The notes: a model not told the origin generated them from the sequence alone. Shown: positions 1 to 9,378, counted from the stretch's first letter. The stretch is DNA of 64,000 nucleotides from Oceanimonas aquatica (GCF_030732065.1 NZ_JAVBHX010000006.1:186001-250000), one strand, 5' to 3'. A program made the numbers and translations.

Positions 1-21
1 ACAGGCATGGGCGTTCAATCA

Positions 22-49
22 TTTAACTTGGTAACAGGGCGACTATAAT
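22..49 (+). promoter_or_regulatory. candidate promoter of yejK
   Basis: A perfect -10 hexamer TATAAT lies at 44-49 and a -35-like TTTAAC at 22-27, 16 bases apart. The start would fall near 56, giving a leader of about 30 bases to the yejK ATG at 86. The assignment rests on consensus matching alone. Confidence 0.5.
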
Positions 50-85
50 ACCCCACCCTATTCGGCAACTCTATGGCAATCTGAC

Positions 86-1081
86 ATGAGCCTGGACATC
101 GAACACATCATAGTGCACTCCCTGTTTTTAAATGAGCAGGGGCAGACCGAGCTTGCCAAGCGCGACGACGAGCTGGCCACGGGCCCGGCGGTGACGCAGC
201 TGATGAGCGAGCTGCATCATATATACAACACCAAGGCCGGCAAGGTGTTTGGCTATTTCAGCGACGAGGACACCGGCTTTCGTGATCTGGTGCGGCGCAT
301 GGAAGATCAGAGCCTGGGCTTTGCGTCTTTTTCCCATCAGGCCGCCGAGCGGCTGCTGGGCGAGCTGAACCGGCTGGAGATGCAGGAAGAGGGTGTGTTG
401 CTGTGTGTGCGTTATCAGTGGCTGGGTGCCCGCTACCTGCTGATTGCCCTGCTCGACAATAAGGACAGCGTCACCGTCACCGAAAAGCTGGACGTCAGCC
501 GGGCCAGCTACCTGGATCTGGGGCGCATGCAGCTGGCGGCGCGGCTGGATCTCACCGAGCTGCAGACCCGGCCCGAGTCAAAGCGTTACTTCTCCTTTAT
601 CAAGGGCCGGGCCGGACGCAAGGTGTCGGACTTCTTTCTCAACTTTCTGTCCTGTGTCGAGGGCATGGATCCCAAGGTTCAGAGCCAGGGGCTGATGAAA
701 GCGGTGGACGAGTATTGCGAGGCCCGCCAGCTGAGCAAGGAAGAGCGGGAAGAAAGCAAGGCCACCATCAGCAAGTATTGCCGGGAGCAGCTGAAGGAAG
801 GGGAAGAGCTGGAATTGCGCGAGCTGTCGGCGGAGCTGGGCAGCGACGACGATCTCGACTTTTACCAGTTTGTCAGCGAGGAATATGAGCTGGAGGAGCG
901 TTTTCCGGTGGACCGCTCGTCACTCAAGGGGCTGACCAAGTACGTGGGCTCGGGGGGCGGCCTGACCATCAGCTTTGATCAAAAGCTGCTGGGCGAGCGC
1001 ATTGAATACGATCCGGCCACCGACACCCTCACCATCAAGGGCACGCCGCCCAACCTCAAGGCGCAATTGCAGAAAGGCTGA
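86..1081 (+). CDS. yejK: nucleoid-associated protein YejK/NdpA
   Basis: 331-residue protein of the NdpA/YejK family (E. coli YejK is about 335 residues), a conserved gammaproteobacterial protein that associates with the nucleoid; its molecular role is poorly known. The N-terminus (MSLDIEHIIVHSLF) and the segment LGFASFSHQAAERLLGELNR match my memory of the family, and the protein is full length and acidic. The ATG at 86 has only a weak Shine-Dalgarno sequence, but the start gives the usual family N-terminus and lies about 30 bases after a good -10 box. It is convergent with ahpF, with a large imperfect palindrome between the two stops. Confidence 0.92.
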   Translation: MSLDIEHIIVHSLFLNEQGQTELAKRDDELATGPAVTQLMSELHHIYNTKAGKVFGYFSDEDTGFRDLVRRMEDQSLGFASFSHQAAERLLGELNRLEMQEEGVLLCVRYQWLGARYLLIALLDNKDSVTVTEKLDVSRASYLDLGRMQLAARLDLTELQTRPESKRYFSFIKGRAGRKVSDFFLNFLSCVEGMDPKVQSQGLMKAVDEYCEARQLSKEEREESKATISKYCREQLKEGEELELRELSAELGSDDDLDFYQFVSEEYELEERFPVDRSSLKGLTKYVGSGGGLTISFDQKLLGERIEYDPATDTLTIKGTPPNLKAQLQKG

Positions 1082-1088
1082 AAAAATC

Positions 1089-1138
1089 GTGAGGAGTAAG
1101 GTGTGAGGAGCTTCATCGCCTCACGCCTCACCCCTCAC
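1089..1138. repeat. reiterated imperfect palindrome (GTGAGG type)
   Basis: Two 22-base arms (1089-1110 and 1117-1138) pair at 18 of 22 positions around a 6-base loop. Each arm is built from repeated words (GTGAGGAG / CCTCAC). It fills the gap between the convergent stops of yejK and ahpF and could act as a bidirectional terminator or RNA 3'-end protector. Structurally similar palindromes of different sequence lie at 13772-13823, 28171-28241 and 51033-51088. Confidence 0.75.
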
Positions 1139-1142
1139 GCTC

Positions 1143-2684
1143 TTACGAGCGAATTAGGTGATCAAAGGCCCCCAGTGCGGCGGTGGCGCCGGCACCCATG
1201 GAGATGATGATCTGCTTGTAGGGCACGGTAGTGGCATCGCCGGCGGCAAACACGCCGTCCAGGGAGGTGGCGCCTCGGGCATCGATGATCACCTCGCCAA
1301 AGCGGCTCAGCTCCACTTCCGAGCCTTTCAGGAACTCGGTATTGGGTACCAGGCCGATCTGCACGAAGATGCCGGCTACGTCCAGCCGCTTGCTCTCACC
1401 GCTGACCCTGTCGGTGTATTGCATGCCGGTGACCTTGCTGCCGTCACCCAGCACTTCGGTGGTCTGGGCATTCATGATGATGTCTATGTTGCCCATGGAA
1501 CGGGCCTTGCGCTGCAATACCTCGTCGGCCCGCAGGCTGTCGGCAAATTCCACCACGGTGACGTGCTCGACAATGCCCGCCAGATCGATGGCTGCTTCAA
1601 TGCCGGAGTTGCCACCGCCCACCACGGCCACCCGCTTGCCCTTGAAGAAGGGACCGTCACAGTGGGGGCAGTAGGCCACGCCTTTGTTGCGGTATTCAGC
1701 CTCGCCGGGCACGTTCAGCTCGCGCCAGCGGGCGCCGGTGGCCAGAATGACCGACTTGCTTTTAAGTACGGCGCCGCTTGCCAGCGGCACCTCAATCAGC
1801 TCGCGCTGCTGAATGCCGGCGGCACGCTGGTTGGTAACCAGCTCCACGTCATACTCTTTCACATGCTGCTCCAGGCTGGCCGCCAGTTTGGGGCCCTCGG
1901 TGTAGGGCACGGAAATAAAGTTTTCAATGCCCATGGTGTCCATCACCTGACCGCCAAAGCGCTCGGCCACCAGACCGGTGCGCACTCCCTTGCGGGCGGC
2001 GTAAATGGCGGCGGCGGCACCGGCGGGGCCACCGCCCACCACCAGCACGTCAAAGGGAGCCTGTTCATTCAGGGTGGCGGCCTGACGCTCGGCGGCGCCG
2101 GTGTCCAGCTTGCCGACGATTTCTTCAAGGCTCATGCGGCCCTGACCAAAATGCTCACCGTTCAGGTAAACGGCGGGTACCGCCATCACCTGGCGCTGGT
2201 TGACCTCGTCCTGGAACAGGGCGCCGTCAATCATCACATGGGTGATGTTGGGATTCAGGTGCGCCATCAGGTTAAGCGCCTGCACTACATCCGGGCAGTT
2301 CTGACAGGACAGGGAGATATAGGTTTCAAAATGGTACTCGCCTTCCAGGTTGCGGATCTGCTCCAGCAACGCCGGGTCGGCCTTGGACGGGTGTCCCCCC
2401 GCCTGCAGCAGGGCCAGTACCAGGGAAGTAAATTCATGACCCATGGGAATGCCGGCAAAGCTGACCCGCGGGGTCTGGCCGGCCGGGGCCACGCCCATGC
2501 TCGGTGTACGGCTGGCGCGGGTTTCCATGAGTTCAATCTTGCCGGACAGCTCACTGATTTCAGTGGCCAGCTCCAGCAATTCCTTTGATTTCGGGGTGTC
2601 ATCACCGGACACGCTGATCGCTATCGGCGAGACGATGTGCTGCAGATAGGTGTCCAGTTGCTTTTTAAGATTGGTATCTAACAT
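1143..2684 (-). CDS. ahpF: alkyl hydroperoxide reductase subunit F
   Basis: 513-residue flavoprotein that passes electrons from NADH to AhpC for reduction of peroxides. The N-terminal thioredoxin-fold module carries CQNC (C127, C130). The FAD-binding GGGPAG is at 217-222, the redox-active CPHC at 339-342, and a second dinucleotide-binding GGGNSG follows. The reading frame stays open upstream, but the ATG at 2684 gives the family N-terminus ([10 protein letters not shown]) and the expected length (E. coli 521), with a CAGGAC Shine-Dalgarno. It lies downstream of ahpC on the same strand, separated by an intrinsic terminator-like hairpin, so its expression is probably lower than that of ahpC. 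Confidence 0.97.
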   Translation of the reverse strand: MLDTNLKKQLDTYLQHIVSPIAISVSGDDTPKSKELLELATEISELSGKIELMETRASRTPSMGVAPAGQTPRVSFAGIPMGHEFTSLVLALLQAGGHPSKADPALLEQIRNLEGEYHFETYISLSCQNCPDVVQALNLMAHLNPNITHVMIDGALFQDEVNQRQVMAVPAVYLNGEHFGQGRMSLEEIVGKLDTGAAERQAATLNEQAPFDVLVVGGGPAGAAAAIYAARKGVRTGLVAERFGGQVMDTMGIENFISVPYTEGPKLAASLEQHVKEYDVELVTNQRAAGIQQRELIEVPLASGAVLKSKSVILATGARWRELNVPGEAEYRNKGVAYCPHCDGPFFKGKRVAVVGGGNSGIEAAIDLAGIVEHVTVVEFADSLRADEVLQRKARSMGNIDIIMNAQTTEVLGDGSKVTGMQYTDRVSGESKRLDVAGIFVQIGLVPNTEFLKGSEVELSRFGEVIIDARGATSLDGVFAAGDATTVPYKQIIISMGAGATAALGAFDHLIRS

Positions 2685-2713
2685 GGGCGTGTCCTGTGCT
2701 GAATGTGATGTAC

Positions 2714-2762
2714 AAAAAAACCGGCCCGCCGACCGGATAAGAAAGTTATCGCCGCGGGCCGG
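2714..2762 (-). terminator. intrinsic terminator/attenuator between ahpC and ahpF
   Basis: Read on the minus strand, the perfect 9-base arms at 2754-2762 and 2721-2729 (CCGGCCCGC/GCGGGCCGG) are followed at once by seven T (2720-2714). This is a complete intrinsic terminator placed after ahpC and before ahpF. It probably allows partial read-through, so that AhpC is made in excess over AhpF. Confidence 0.8.
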
Positions 2763-2779
2763 GGAAGTGCGTTCAGGTC

Positions 2780-3346
2780 TTAAATTTTGCCGACCAGGTC
2801 CAGAGACGGGGCCAGAGTGGCTTCGCCTTCCTGCCATTTGGCGGGGCAGACTTCACCCGGGTGAGCGGCAACATACTGGGCTGCCTTGATCTTGCGTACC
2901 AGGTCGGCGGCGTCGCGGCCGATGCCTTCGGCGGTCACTTCAATGGCCTGGATGACGCCCTGCGGATCGATGATGAAAGTGGCGCGGTCGGCCAGGCCCT
3001 GACCTTCACGCATGACACCAAAGTTGTTGGTGATGGTGCCGGTCTGGTCGCCCACCATGTAGTACTGGATCTTGCCGATGGTCTCGGAGCTGTCGTGCCA
3101 GGCTTTGTGAGTGAAGTGGGTATCGGTGGATACGGAGAACACTTCCACGCCCATTTTCTGCAGCTCGTCGTAGTGGTCTGCCAGATCGCCCAGCTCGGTG
3201 GGGCAGACAAAGGTGAAGTCGGCCGGGTAGAAGAACACCACGGACCACTTGCCCTTGAGGTCGGCCTCGGTGACCTTGACGAAATCGCCCTGGAAGTAAG
3301 CGTCAGCGGTAAAGGGTTTGATTTCGGTATTGATGGAAACAGCCAT
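2780..3346 (-). CDS. ahpC: peroxiredoxin AhpC
   Basis: 188-residue typical 2-Cys peroxiredoxin that reduces hydrogen peroxide and organic hydroperoxides in the cytoplasm and is re-reduced by AhpF. The peroxidatic cysteine is C48 in FTFVCPTE and the resolving cysteine is C167 in GEVCPAKW. The length equals the family norm (187 in E. coli). The ATG at 3346 has a strong AAGGAG. A candidate OxyR site and a -35/-10 pair lie directly upstream, and ahpF follows on the same strand. Confidence 0.98.
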   Translation of the reverse strand: MAVSINTEIKPFTADAYFQGDFVKVTEADLKGKWSVVFFYPADFTFVCPTELGDLADHYDELQKMGVEVFSVSTDTHFTHKAWHDSSETIGKIQYYMVGDQTGTITNNFGVMREGQGLADRATFIIDPQGVIQAIEVTAEGIGRDAADLVRKIKAAQYVAAHPGEVCPAKWQEGEATLAPSLDLVGKI

Positions 3347-3397
3347 GAACAGCTCCTTTTTGTTTCTCTGTGTGTATGTGTGTTTCGAACGCTGCTC

Positions 3398-3426
3398 ATG
3401 TTAGGGAAAGCTCTTCGTTTGGTGAA
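3398..3426 (-). promoter_or_regulatory. candidate ahpC promoter
   Basis: On the minus strand, TTCACC (3426-3421) and TAACAT (3403-3398) are separated by 17 bases. The weak -35 abuts the candidate OxyR site, the usual layout for an OxyR-activated promoter. The leader to the ahpC ATG would be about 45 bases. Confidence 0.5.
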
Positions 3427-3463
3427 GTCATTCATTTCTATTGAATTGATTGCTTTTAACAAT
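3427..3463 (-). promoter_or_regulatory. candidate OxyR binding site upstream of ahpC
   Basis: Read on the minus strand, ATTGTTAAAAGCAAT (3463-3449) matches the OxyR half-operator ATAGnTnnnAnCTAT at 8 of 10 fixed positions. After exactly the 7-base spacer expected, ATAGAAATGAATGAC (3441-3427) matches at 6 of 10. The second half directly precedes the -35 of ahpC. OxyR control of ahpCF is established in several gammaproteobacteria; this particular site is inferred. Confidence 0.6.
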
Positions 3464-4196
3464 CGTTAAGGCGGCAAGCCCCCCGGCTACCTTTCCGGGA
3501 ATAATACTTTTTTATTTCTTCTGACAGGCCTTGTTCTGGGGCTTTTGCGGCACAGTTGCGCCTGCATGGCGGCTGGCGGCCGTTTTCGCCTTCGACACTA
3601 ACAAAACAACATCGGGGCCTTCCGGTGTGCCATCCGGATTATCCGTCGTGCTTTTTTTGCAGTCGCAAAAAAATATCGTGAAACGGGTGAAGGTCCCGGC
3701 ATAAGCGGGAGCAGGGCGATTAGGCCGGGAGGGAATATATTAAGCTTAAGGTTTTATTCAGCTCCAACCTTTTTTGGTTTTGTGTTTATTTATTACGTTT
3801 TTAAATTACTTTTTAAGGTTCTGGTGGTGTTCTTTAGAGGGAGTGGAAGTGGCTTTTATCAACGATTTAGAGCCAGTTATGCTTTAGTCTTAGGCCAGCC
3901 GGGTTATGTGATGTGTGTTGTGTTTTAGTTAAATTGGATCTTGATCGAACCTGTTTTTTTGCGCAACGTAATAGTCACACCGCAACGCAGAAGAAAGCGG
4001 CAACTGTTCGGTAAAACCTTTTTGCTGTAACAAGCCAGACAAACGGAAGCGAGCTGCAAAGCCGCAACATAAAAACAAAAATTGAAGAAGATGTACTGCC
4101 AAGCCAGCCGAACGGCGGTGTTGAACGCTGGTTTGACAGGGATGTGTAACTGTTTGAGACCCGATTGCTCAACAACAACAAGACAGGACTGGAACC
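3464..4196. other. long AT-rich non-coding region between ahpC and aceA
   Basis: No convincing reading frame is seen on either strand. From about 3720 to 3960 the sequence is clearly more AT-rich than its surroundings. Visible structures are a stem with arms at 3652-3660 and 3665-3673 (TTTTTTTGC/GCAAAAAAA), the palindrome TTAAGCTTAA (3740-3749), and TCCGG/CCGGA pairs near 3620-3638. It must hold the upstream sequence of the divergent ahpC and aceA genes; I could not fix an aceA promoter. A small RNA or a long regulated aceA leader is possible. Confidence 0.5.
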
Positions 4197-5795
4197 ATGC
4201 CATACGCCAACGAGATTGATACCCTGGCCACTCTGATTAAGCAGAACCCGACCTGGGGTGCCATTAAGCCCGAACACGCCGCCCGCATGCGGGTGCAGAA
4301 CCAATTCAAGACCGGCCTCGACATTGCCAAGTACACCGCCAAAATCATGCGTGAAGACATGGCCGCCTATGACGCGGATCCGGCGCAATACACTCAGTCT
4401 CTGGGCTGCTGGCACGGCTTTATCGGTCAACAGAAGCTGATTTCCATCAAGAAGCACTTCGGCAGCACCAAGCGCCGCTACCTCTATCTGTCCGGCTGGA
4501 TGGTAGCCGCCCTGCGCTCCGAGTTCGGCCCGCTGCCGGATCAGTCCATGCACGAGAAAACCTCTGTGCCTGCCCTGATTGAAGAGCTGTACACCTTCCT
4601 GCGTCAGGCCGACTCCTGGGAGCTGAACCACCTGTTCCGCGCTCTGGAAGATGCCCAGAACGCCGGTGACGCCGCCAAGGTGAAGGAAATCGAAGCCCAG
4701 ATCGACAACCACGAAACTCACATTGTGCCGATTGTTGCCGATATCGACGCCGGTTTTGGTAACGCCGAAGCCACCTATCTGCTGGCCAAGAAGATGATTG
4801 AAGCCGGTGCCTGCTGTATTCAGCTGGAAAACCAGGTATCCGACGAGAAGCAGTGTGGCCACCAGGATGGCAAGGTGACCGTGCCTCACGCCGACTTCCT
4901 GGCCAAGATCAACGCCGTGCGTCTGGCCTTCCTCGAACTGGGTGTGGACGACGGTGTCATCGTGGCCCGTACCGATTCCCTGGGTGCCGGCCTCACCAAG
5001 CAGATTGCCGTGACCAACGAGCCGGGCGACCTGGGTGACCAGTACAACAGCTTCATTGACGGCGACGTGATTGAAAGCGCCGACGACATCGCCAACGGCG
5101 ACGTGGTCATCAAGCAGAACGGCAAGCTGGTTCGTCCCAAGCGCCTGGCCTCCGGTCTGTTCCAGTTCAAGGCCGGCTCCGGTGAAGACCGCGTGGTAAT
5201 GGACTGTATTGCCAGCCTGCAAAACGGTGCCGACCTGCTGTGGATTGAAACCGAGAAGCCTCACATCGGCCAGATTAAAGGCATGGTTGACCGCATTCGC
5301 GCCGTAGTGCCCGATGCCAAGCTGGTGTATAACAACAGCCCGTCCTTCAACTGGACCCTGAACTTCCGTCAGCAGGTATTCGACGCCTGGGCTGCCGAAG
5401 GCAAGGATGTGTCCGCCTACGACCGCGACAAGCTGATGAGCGCCGACTACGACACCACCGAACTGGCCCAGCTGGCCGACGAGTGGACGGCCAACTTCCA
5501 GCGTGACGCCGCCCGTGAAGCCGGTATCTTCCACCACCTGATCACTCTACCGACCTATCACACCGCGGCCCTGTCCACCGACAACCTGGCCAAGGGTTAC
5601 TTCGGCGACGAAGGCATGCTGGCCTACGTGGCGGGTGTACAGCGCAAGGAAATCCGTCAGGGCATCGCCACCGTCAAGCACCAGGACATGGCCGGCTCCA
5701 ACATCGGTGACGACCACAAGGAATTCTTTGCCGGTGACGCCGCCCTCAAGGCCGGCGGTAAAGACAACACCATGGGTCAGTTCGAAAACATCTGA
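4197..5795 (+). CDS. aceA: isocitrate lyase (long, Pseudomonas-type)
   Basis: 532-residue isocitrate lyase that cleaves isocitrate to glyoxylate and succinate, the first step of the glyoxylate bypass used on acetate and fatty acids. It belongs to the roughly 530-residue subfamily known from Pseudomonas, not the 434-residue enteric form. The active-site signature reads KQCGH at 218-222 (KKCGH in the enteric enzyme; the Q is normal for this subfamily as I recall it). The metal-binding ADIDAGFGN is at 181-189. The ATG at 4197 follows AGGAC. No malate synthase gene is adjacent, so the bypass genes are split. An intrinsic terminator follows at 5843. Confidence 0.95.
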   Translation: MPYANEIDTLATLIKQNPTWGAIKPEHAARMRVQNQFKTGLDIAKYTAKIMREDMAAYDADPAQYTQSLGCWHGFIGQQKLISIKKHFGSTKRRYLYLSGWMVAALRSEFGPLPDQSMHEKTSVPALIEELYTFLRQADSWELNHLFRALEDAQNAGDAAKVKEIEAQIDNHETHIVPIVADIDAGFGNAEATYLLAKKMIEAGACCIQLENQVSDEKQCGHQDGKVTVPHADFLAKINAVRLAFLELGVDDGVIVARTDSLGAGLTKQIAVTNEPGDLGDQYNSFIDGDVIESADDIANGDVVIKQNGKLVRPKRLASGLFQFKAGSGEDRVVMDCIASLQNGADLLWIETEKPHIGQIKGMVDRIRAVVPDAKLVYNNSPSFNWTLNFRQQVFDAWAAEGKDVSAYDRDKLMSADYDTTELAQLADEWTANFQRDAAREAGIFHHLITLPTYHTAALSTDNLAKGYFGDEGMLAYVAGVQRKEIRQGIATVKHQDMAGSNIGDDHKEFFAGDAALKAGGKDNTMGQFENI

Positions 5796-5842
5796 GCCGG
5801 GTAACCGCACAACAACAATATTTCAAGGTCCATCTCGTTTTT

Positions 5843-5868
5843 GGCAGCCCTTTCGGGCTGCCTTTTTT
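5843..5868 (+). terminator. intrinsic terminator after aceA
   Basis: Perfect 8-base arms GGCAGCCC (5843-5850) and GGGCTGCC (5855-5862) surround TTTC and are followed by six T. Confidence 0.93.
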
Positions 5869-5939
5869 CGTTTTAAGCCCGGTCCGGGCCCCTCGACTAG
5901 ACTTAGCGACGAGGTTCCAGTCTGGACTGCGAGGGCGGC

Positions 5940-7124
5940 ATGACCAATCCCAACAACGCCACCATTACCATGGTGCACCGGGTCCGGTTCGTGGACGGCC
6001 ACGGCCTGACCATTCCCACCTTTCGGCTGCTGAAGGACGACGGCCATCTTTATGCCGATGCTACCGCGCCGGAGCTCGACAAAGACCGGGCGCTGGCCAT
6101 GTATCACAGCATGGTGGCCACCCGGCTGCTGGACGAGCGCATGCTGGCGGCCCAGCGCCAGGGGCGCATCAGCTTTTATCTGCAAAGCCTGGGGGAAGAA
6201 GCCCAGGCGGTGGCCAGTGCTGCGGCACTGGCGCCCCAGGACATGATCCTGGCCCAGTACCGGGAGCAGGGGGCCCTGTTGCACCGGGGCTTTACCCTGG
6301 ATCAATTCATGAACCAGCTGTTTTCCAACGCCGACGATCTCGGCAAGGGCCGGCAGATGCCGGTGCACTACGGCTGCCGTGAACTCAACTTCATGACCAT
6401 TTCTTCCCCCCTGGCCACACAAATTCCTCAGGCCACGGGCTTTGCCTACGGCCAGCGACTGGCGGACGAGCAGAGCATTACCCTGTGTTATTTCGGCGAA
6501 GGGGCGGCCTCGGAAGGAGACTTTCACGCTGGCCTCAACATGGCGGCGGTGCTGAAAACCCCGGTGATCTTCTTTTGCCGCAACAATGGTTACGCCATTT
6601 CCACGCCGGCCAGCGAGCAGTTTGTGGGGGATGGTATTGCCAGTCGTGCCGTGGGCTATGGCATTCGCACCCTGCGGGTGGACGGGGCCGACACCCTGGC
6701 GGTGTATGAGGCCACGCGCCAGGCCCGGGAGCTGATGCTGAAAGAGCCTCAGCCGGTGTTGATTGAAGCCATGTCCTACAGGCTGGGGGCACATTCGTCG
6801 TCGGATGATCCCAGCGGCTACCGTTCGCAGCAGGAAGAAGAGCGCTGGCGCAAGCGGGATCCCATCGGCCGCTACCGGCTGTGGCTGCAACATCAGGGCT
6901 GGCTCAACGAAGAGGACGACCGCCGCCAGACGGATGCACTGCGCCGGCAAATACTGGAGGCCATGAAGCTGGCCGAGCAGCGTCCCAGACCACCTTTGGA
7001 AAGCATTATCGAAGACGTGTATGCCAGTCCGCCGGCATACCTTGAACGTCAGCTCGAGCAACTGGAGCGGCAGACAACCGTCCACCCGGAACATTATTCC
7101 GTCGGTCAGGGAGGGGGACGGTGA
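5940..7124 (+). CDS. bkdA1: branched-chain 2-oxoacid dehydrogenase E1 alpha subunit
   Basis: 394-residue thiamine-diphosphate-dependent E1 alpha. With E1 beta it decarboxylates the 2-oxoacids from valine, leucine and isoleucine and acylates the lipoyl domain of E2. The ThDP motif runs from [13 protein letters not shown] (186-198) to the NN pair at 215-216. The segment 279-296 ([17 protein letters not shown]) matches the loop that carries the regulatory serine in mammalian BCKDH; three serines (286-288) precede DD. The ATG at 5940 follows GAGGG. The stop overlaps the start of the E1 beta gene by one base, so the two are translationally coupled. First gene of a four-gene operon. Confidence 0.93.
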   Translation: MTNPNNATITMVHRVRFVDGHGLTIPTFRLLKDDGHLYADATAPELDKDRALAMYHSMVATRLLDERMLAAQRQGRISFYLQSLGEEAQAVASAAALAPQDMILAQYREQGALLHRGFTLDQFMNQLFSNADDLGKGRQMPVHYGCRELNFMTISSPLATQIPQATGFAYGQRLADEQSITLCYFGEGAASEGDFHAGLNMAAVLKTPVIFFCRNNGYAISTPASEQFVGDGIASRAVGYGIRTLRVDGADTLAVYEATRQARELMLKEPQPVLIEAMSYRLGAHSSSDDPSGYRSQQEEERWRKRDPIGRYRLWLQHQGWLNEEDDRRQTDALRRQILEAMKLAEQRPRPPLESIIEDVYASPPAYLERQLEQLERQTTVHPEHYSVGQGGGR

Positions 7125-8101
7125 TGAAGCAGATGAACCTGTTGCAGGCGGTCAATAACGCCCTGGATCTGGCCATGGAACAAGACAAGGGGGTGCTCTG
7201 TTTTGGTGAAGACGTAGGTCACTTTGGCGGTGTATTCCGGGCCACCAGTGGCCTGCAGGACAAATACGGCGAAGACCGCTGCTTTAATACTCCGCTGACC
7301 GAGCAGGGCATTGTCGGCTTTGCCAACGGCCTGGCGGCAAAGGGGCTGAAACCGGTGGCGGAAATTCAGTTCGCCGATTACATCTTTCCTGCCTTTGATC
7401 AGCTGGTGAACGAAACCGCCAAGTTTCGCTACCGCTCCGGCAACCAGTTCAATGTGGGCGGGCTGGTGGTACGCACGCCCTACGGTGGCGGCATTGCAGG
7501 CGGCCATTACCACAGTCAGTCGCCGGAAGCCTATTTTGTGCACACGCCCGGCCTGAGGGTGGTGGTGCCGCGCGGGCCGGTGCAGGCCAAGGGGCTCTTG
7601 CTGGCGGCCATCGTCTGCCCGGATCCGGTGATTTTTTTCGAGCCCAAGCGTCTGTACCGGGCGGCGGTGGCCGAAGTGGATGAGGGCTATTATCAGCTTC
7701 CCCTGGACCAGGCCGAGGTGCTGCAGGAAGGGGCCGACATCACCTTGCTGGCTTGGGGCGCCCAGATGGATTATTTGCTGAAGGCGGCGGAGCTGGCCGA
7801 AAAACAAGGCATTTCCTGCGAGGTGATCGATCTGCAGAGCCTGTTGCCCTGGGACGAAGACACAGTGGTGGCCTCCGTGCTCAAGACCGGGCGCTTGCTT
7901 ATCAGCCACGAGGCGCCGCTCACCGGTGGCGTGGGCGCGGAGATCGCCGCCACCGTACAGGCGCGCTGTTTTCTGTATCTGGAAAGCCCCATCGCCCGGG
8001 TGTGCGGGCTCGATACGCCCTTTCCGCTGGCACTGGAAAAGGAATATATGCCCGATCAGTACAAGATTCTGGACGCCATTCACGCCACGGTGAACTTTTA
8101 G
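7124..8101 (+). CDS. bkdA2: branched-chain 2-oxoacid dehydrogenase E1 beta subunit
   Basis: 325-residue transketolase-like E1 beta partner of the preceding gene. Family features seen are [20 protein letters not shown] near the N-terminus, [37 protein letters not shown], and the C-terminal transketolase domain with the usual [18 protein letters not shown] take the ATG at 7124, whose A is the last base of the E1 alpha stop, with AGGGAGGGGG six bases upstream; a GTG at 7121 would add one residue. Ends ten bases before the E2 gene. Confidence 0.93.
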   Translation: MKQMNLLQAVNNALDLAMEQDKGVLCFGEDVGHFGGVFRATSGLQDKYGEDRCFNTPLTEQGIVGFANGLAAKGLKPVAEIQFADYIFPAFDQLVNETAKFRYRSGNQFNVGGLVVRTPYGGGIAGGHYHSQSPEAYFVHTPGLRVVVPRGPVQAKGLLLAAIVCPDPVIFFEPKRLYRAAVAEVDEGYYQLPLDQAEVLQEGADITLLAWGAQMDYLLKAAELAEKQGISCEVIDLQSLLPWDEDTVVASVLKTGRLLISHEAPLTGGVGAEIAATVQARCFLYLESPIARVCGLDTPFPLALEKEYMPDQYKILDAIHATVNF

Positions 8102-8110
8102 GAGCACGGC

Positions 8111-9361
8111 ATGAAACAGGACTTTTTTCTGCCGGATATCGGCGAAGGCATAGTGGAATGCGAGCTGGTGGAGTGGCTGGTGGCCGAGGGCGACCGGGTG
8201 GAGGAAGATCAGGCCATTTGCGATGTGATGACCGACAAGGCCCTGGTGCAGATCCCGGCGGTGCATGCCGGCATTATTACTCGGTTGCACGTGAACAAGG
8301 GCGACATGGCGAAAGTCCATGCGCCCCTGTTTGAAATGGAGCTGGCGGGCGAGGGGAGTACCGGGGCTGAAGCGCAGCCGGAGCCGAAACCAGAACCGAA
8401 ACCGGAGCCGAAACCGGAGCCGCAAGCTGGGCCGGTGAACGAGCCTTTACCCGCGCCGGCAAACGCCCCCACGGCCCGTTCCGAGCCGGCCGCGATGGCC
8501 GGTAACCGGGCCGTGGCCAGTCCGGCGGTGCGAAGGCTGGCCCGGGAGCACAATGTGGATCTGACGCAAGTGCCCGGCTCCGGCGACAAGGGCCGGGTCT
8601 ACAAGGAAGATGTGGAAGCCTGGCTGCACGCTCAGGGCACAACAGGGGGGCAGGAAAGCTCAGTCTGGCGCGAGCCGGTCACCGGCGTGCGTGCCGCCAT
8701 GGCCCGGCACATGACCGCCAGCCTCTCCATTCCCCGCTTTACCTATTGCGAGGAGTTTTGCCTCGATGAATTACTCACCCTGAAAGCCCGGCTGGCGCCC
8801 GAGTTTGAACGGGAAGGGGTAAAACTGACCCTGTTGCCGTTTTTTATCAAGGCGCTGTCACTGGCGTTGTCGGACTATCCGCTGCTGGGCGCCCGGCTCG
8901 ACGACGACGGTCAGACCCTGGTGTATGAAGACGGCCACCATGTGGGGGTGGCGGTGGATACTCAGGCCGGCCTGCTGGTACCTGTGTTGCACCATTGCGA
9001 AGACAAGTCATTGCTGAACCTGGCGCGAGAGCTCAACCGTCTGTCCGAGGCGGCCCGGGCCGGGCGGCTGACGCAAAGCGAGTTGGCCGGTGCCACCATC
9101 AGCCTGTCCAATATTGGCGTGCTGGGGGGCACCGTATCCACGCCCATCGTTAACCCGCCCCAGCTGGCCATTGCCGCCCTTGGGCGGATGCAACGCTTGC
9201 CCCGCTTCGACGAGCAGGATGCGGTGGTGGCCCGGCATATCATGACGGTGTGCTGGTCGGCGGATCACCGGGTGGTGGATGGCGCCACCCTGGCCCGCTT
9301 TAACCGTTGCTGGCAGCAGTACCTGGAGCAGCCCGAACGCATGCTGGCCCGGCTGCATTAA
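8111..9361 (+). CDS. bkdB: branched-chain 2-oxoacid dehydrogenase E2 (dihydrolipoyl acyltransferase)
   Basis: 416-residue E2 that transfers the branched acyl group from lipoate to CoA and forms the core of the complex. Domains: one lipoyl domain (about 3-77; lipoylated K43 in MTDKALVQIP), a linker with a run of PEPK units (about 92-107), a peripheral subunit-binding domain (about 136-172, ASPAVRRLAREH...GDKGRVYKEDV) and the acyltransferase domain with the catalytic HRVVDG (H386, D390). No lipoamide dehydrogenase (E3) gene follows, so E3 must be supplied from elsewhere. A protein kinase gene starts 17 bases downstream. Confidence 0.94.
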   Translation: MKQDFFLPDIGEGIVECELVEWLVAEGDRVEEDQAICDVMTDKALVQIPAVHAGIITRLHVNKGDMAKVHAPLFEMELAGEGSTGAEAQPEPKPEPKPEPKPEPQAGPVNEPLPAPANAPTARSEPAAMAGNRAVASPAVRRLAREHNVDLTQVPGSGDKGRVYKEDVEAWLHAQGTTGGQESSVWREPVTGVRAAMARHMTASLSIPRFTYCEEFCLDELLTLKARLAPEFEREGVKLTLLPFFIKALSLALSDYPLLGARLDDDGQTLVYEDGHHVGVAVDTQAGLLVPVLHHCEDKSLLNLARELNRLSEAARAGRLTQSELAGATISLSNIGVLGGTVSTPIVNPPQLAIAALGRMQRLPRFDEQDAVVARHIMTVCWSADHRVVDGATLARFNRCWQQYLEQPERMLARLH

Positions 9362-9378
9362 CTGAAGCGGAGCCGGCC

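Noticed and set aside
3652-3673. TTTTTTTGC/GCAAAAAAA stem as a terminator
   Set aside because: The stem is almost all A/T with a short GC part and has no GC-rich stem before the T-run; too weak to call a terminator.
3925-4203. 92-codon minus-strand frame in the aceA leader
   Set aside because: No Shine-Dalgarno, no recognisable product and composition typical of non-coding DNA.
4857-4872. KQCGH as a damaged isocitrate lyase active site
   Set aside because: The K-to-Q change is, as far as I recall, normal in the long Pseudomonas-type subfamily; the catalytic cysteine and histidine are kept.
3975-5537. 520-codon open frame antisense to aceA
   Set aside because: Shadow of aceA; no start context and no family resemblance.
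8380-8432. Short tandem repeats as a CRISPR array or satellite
   Set aside because: They encode in-frame PEPK units of the E2 linker and have no spacers.
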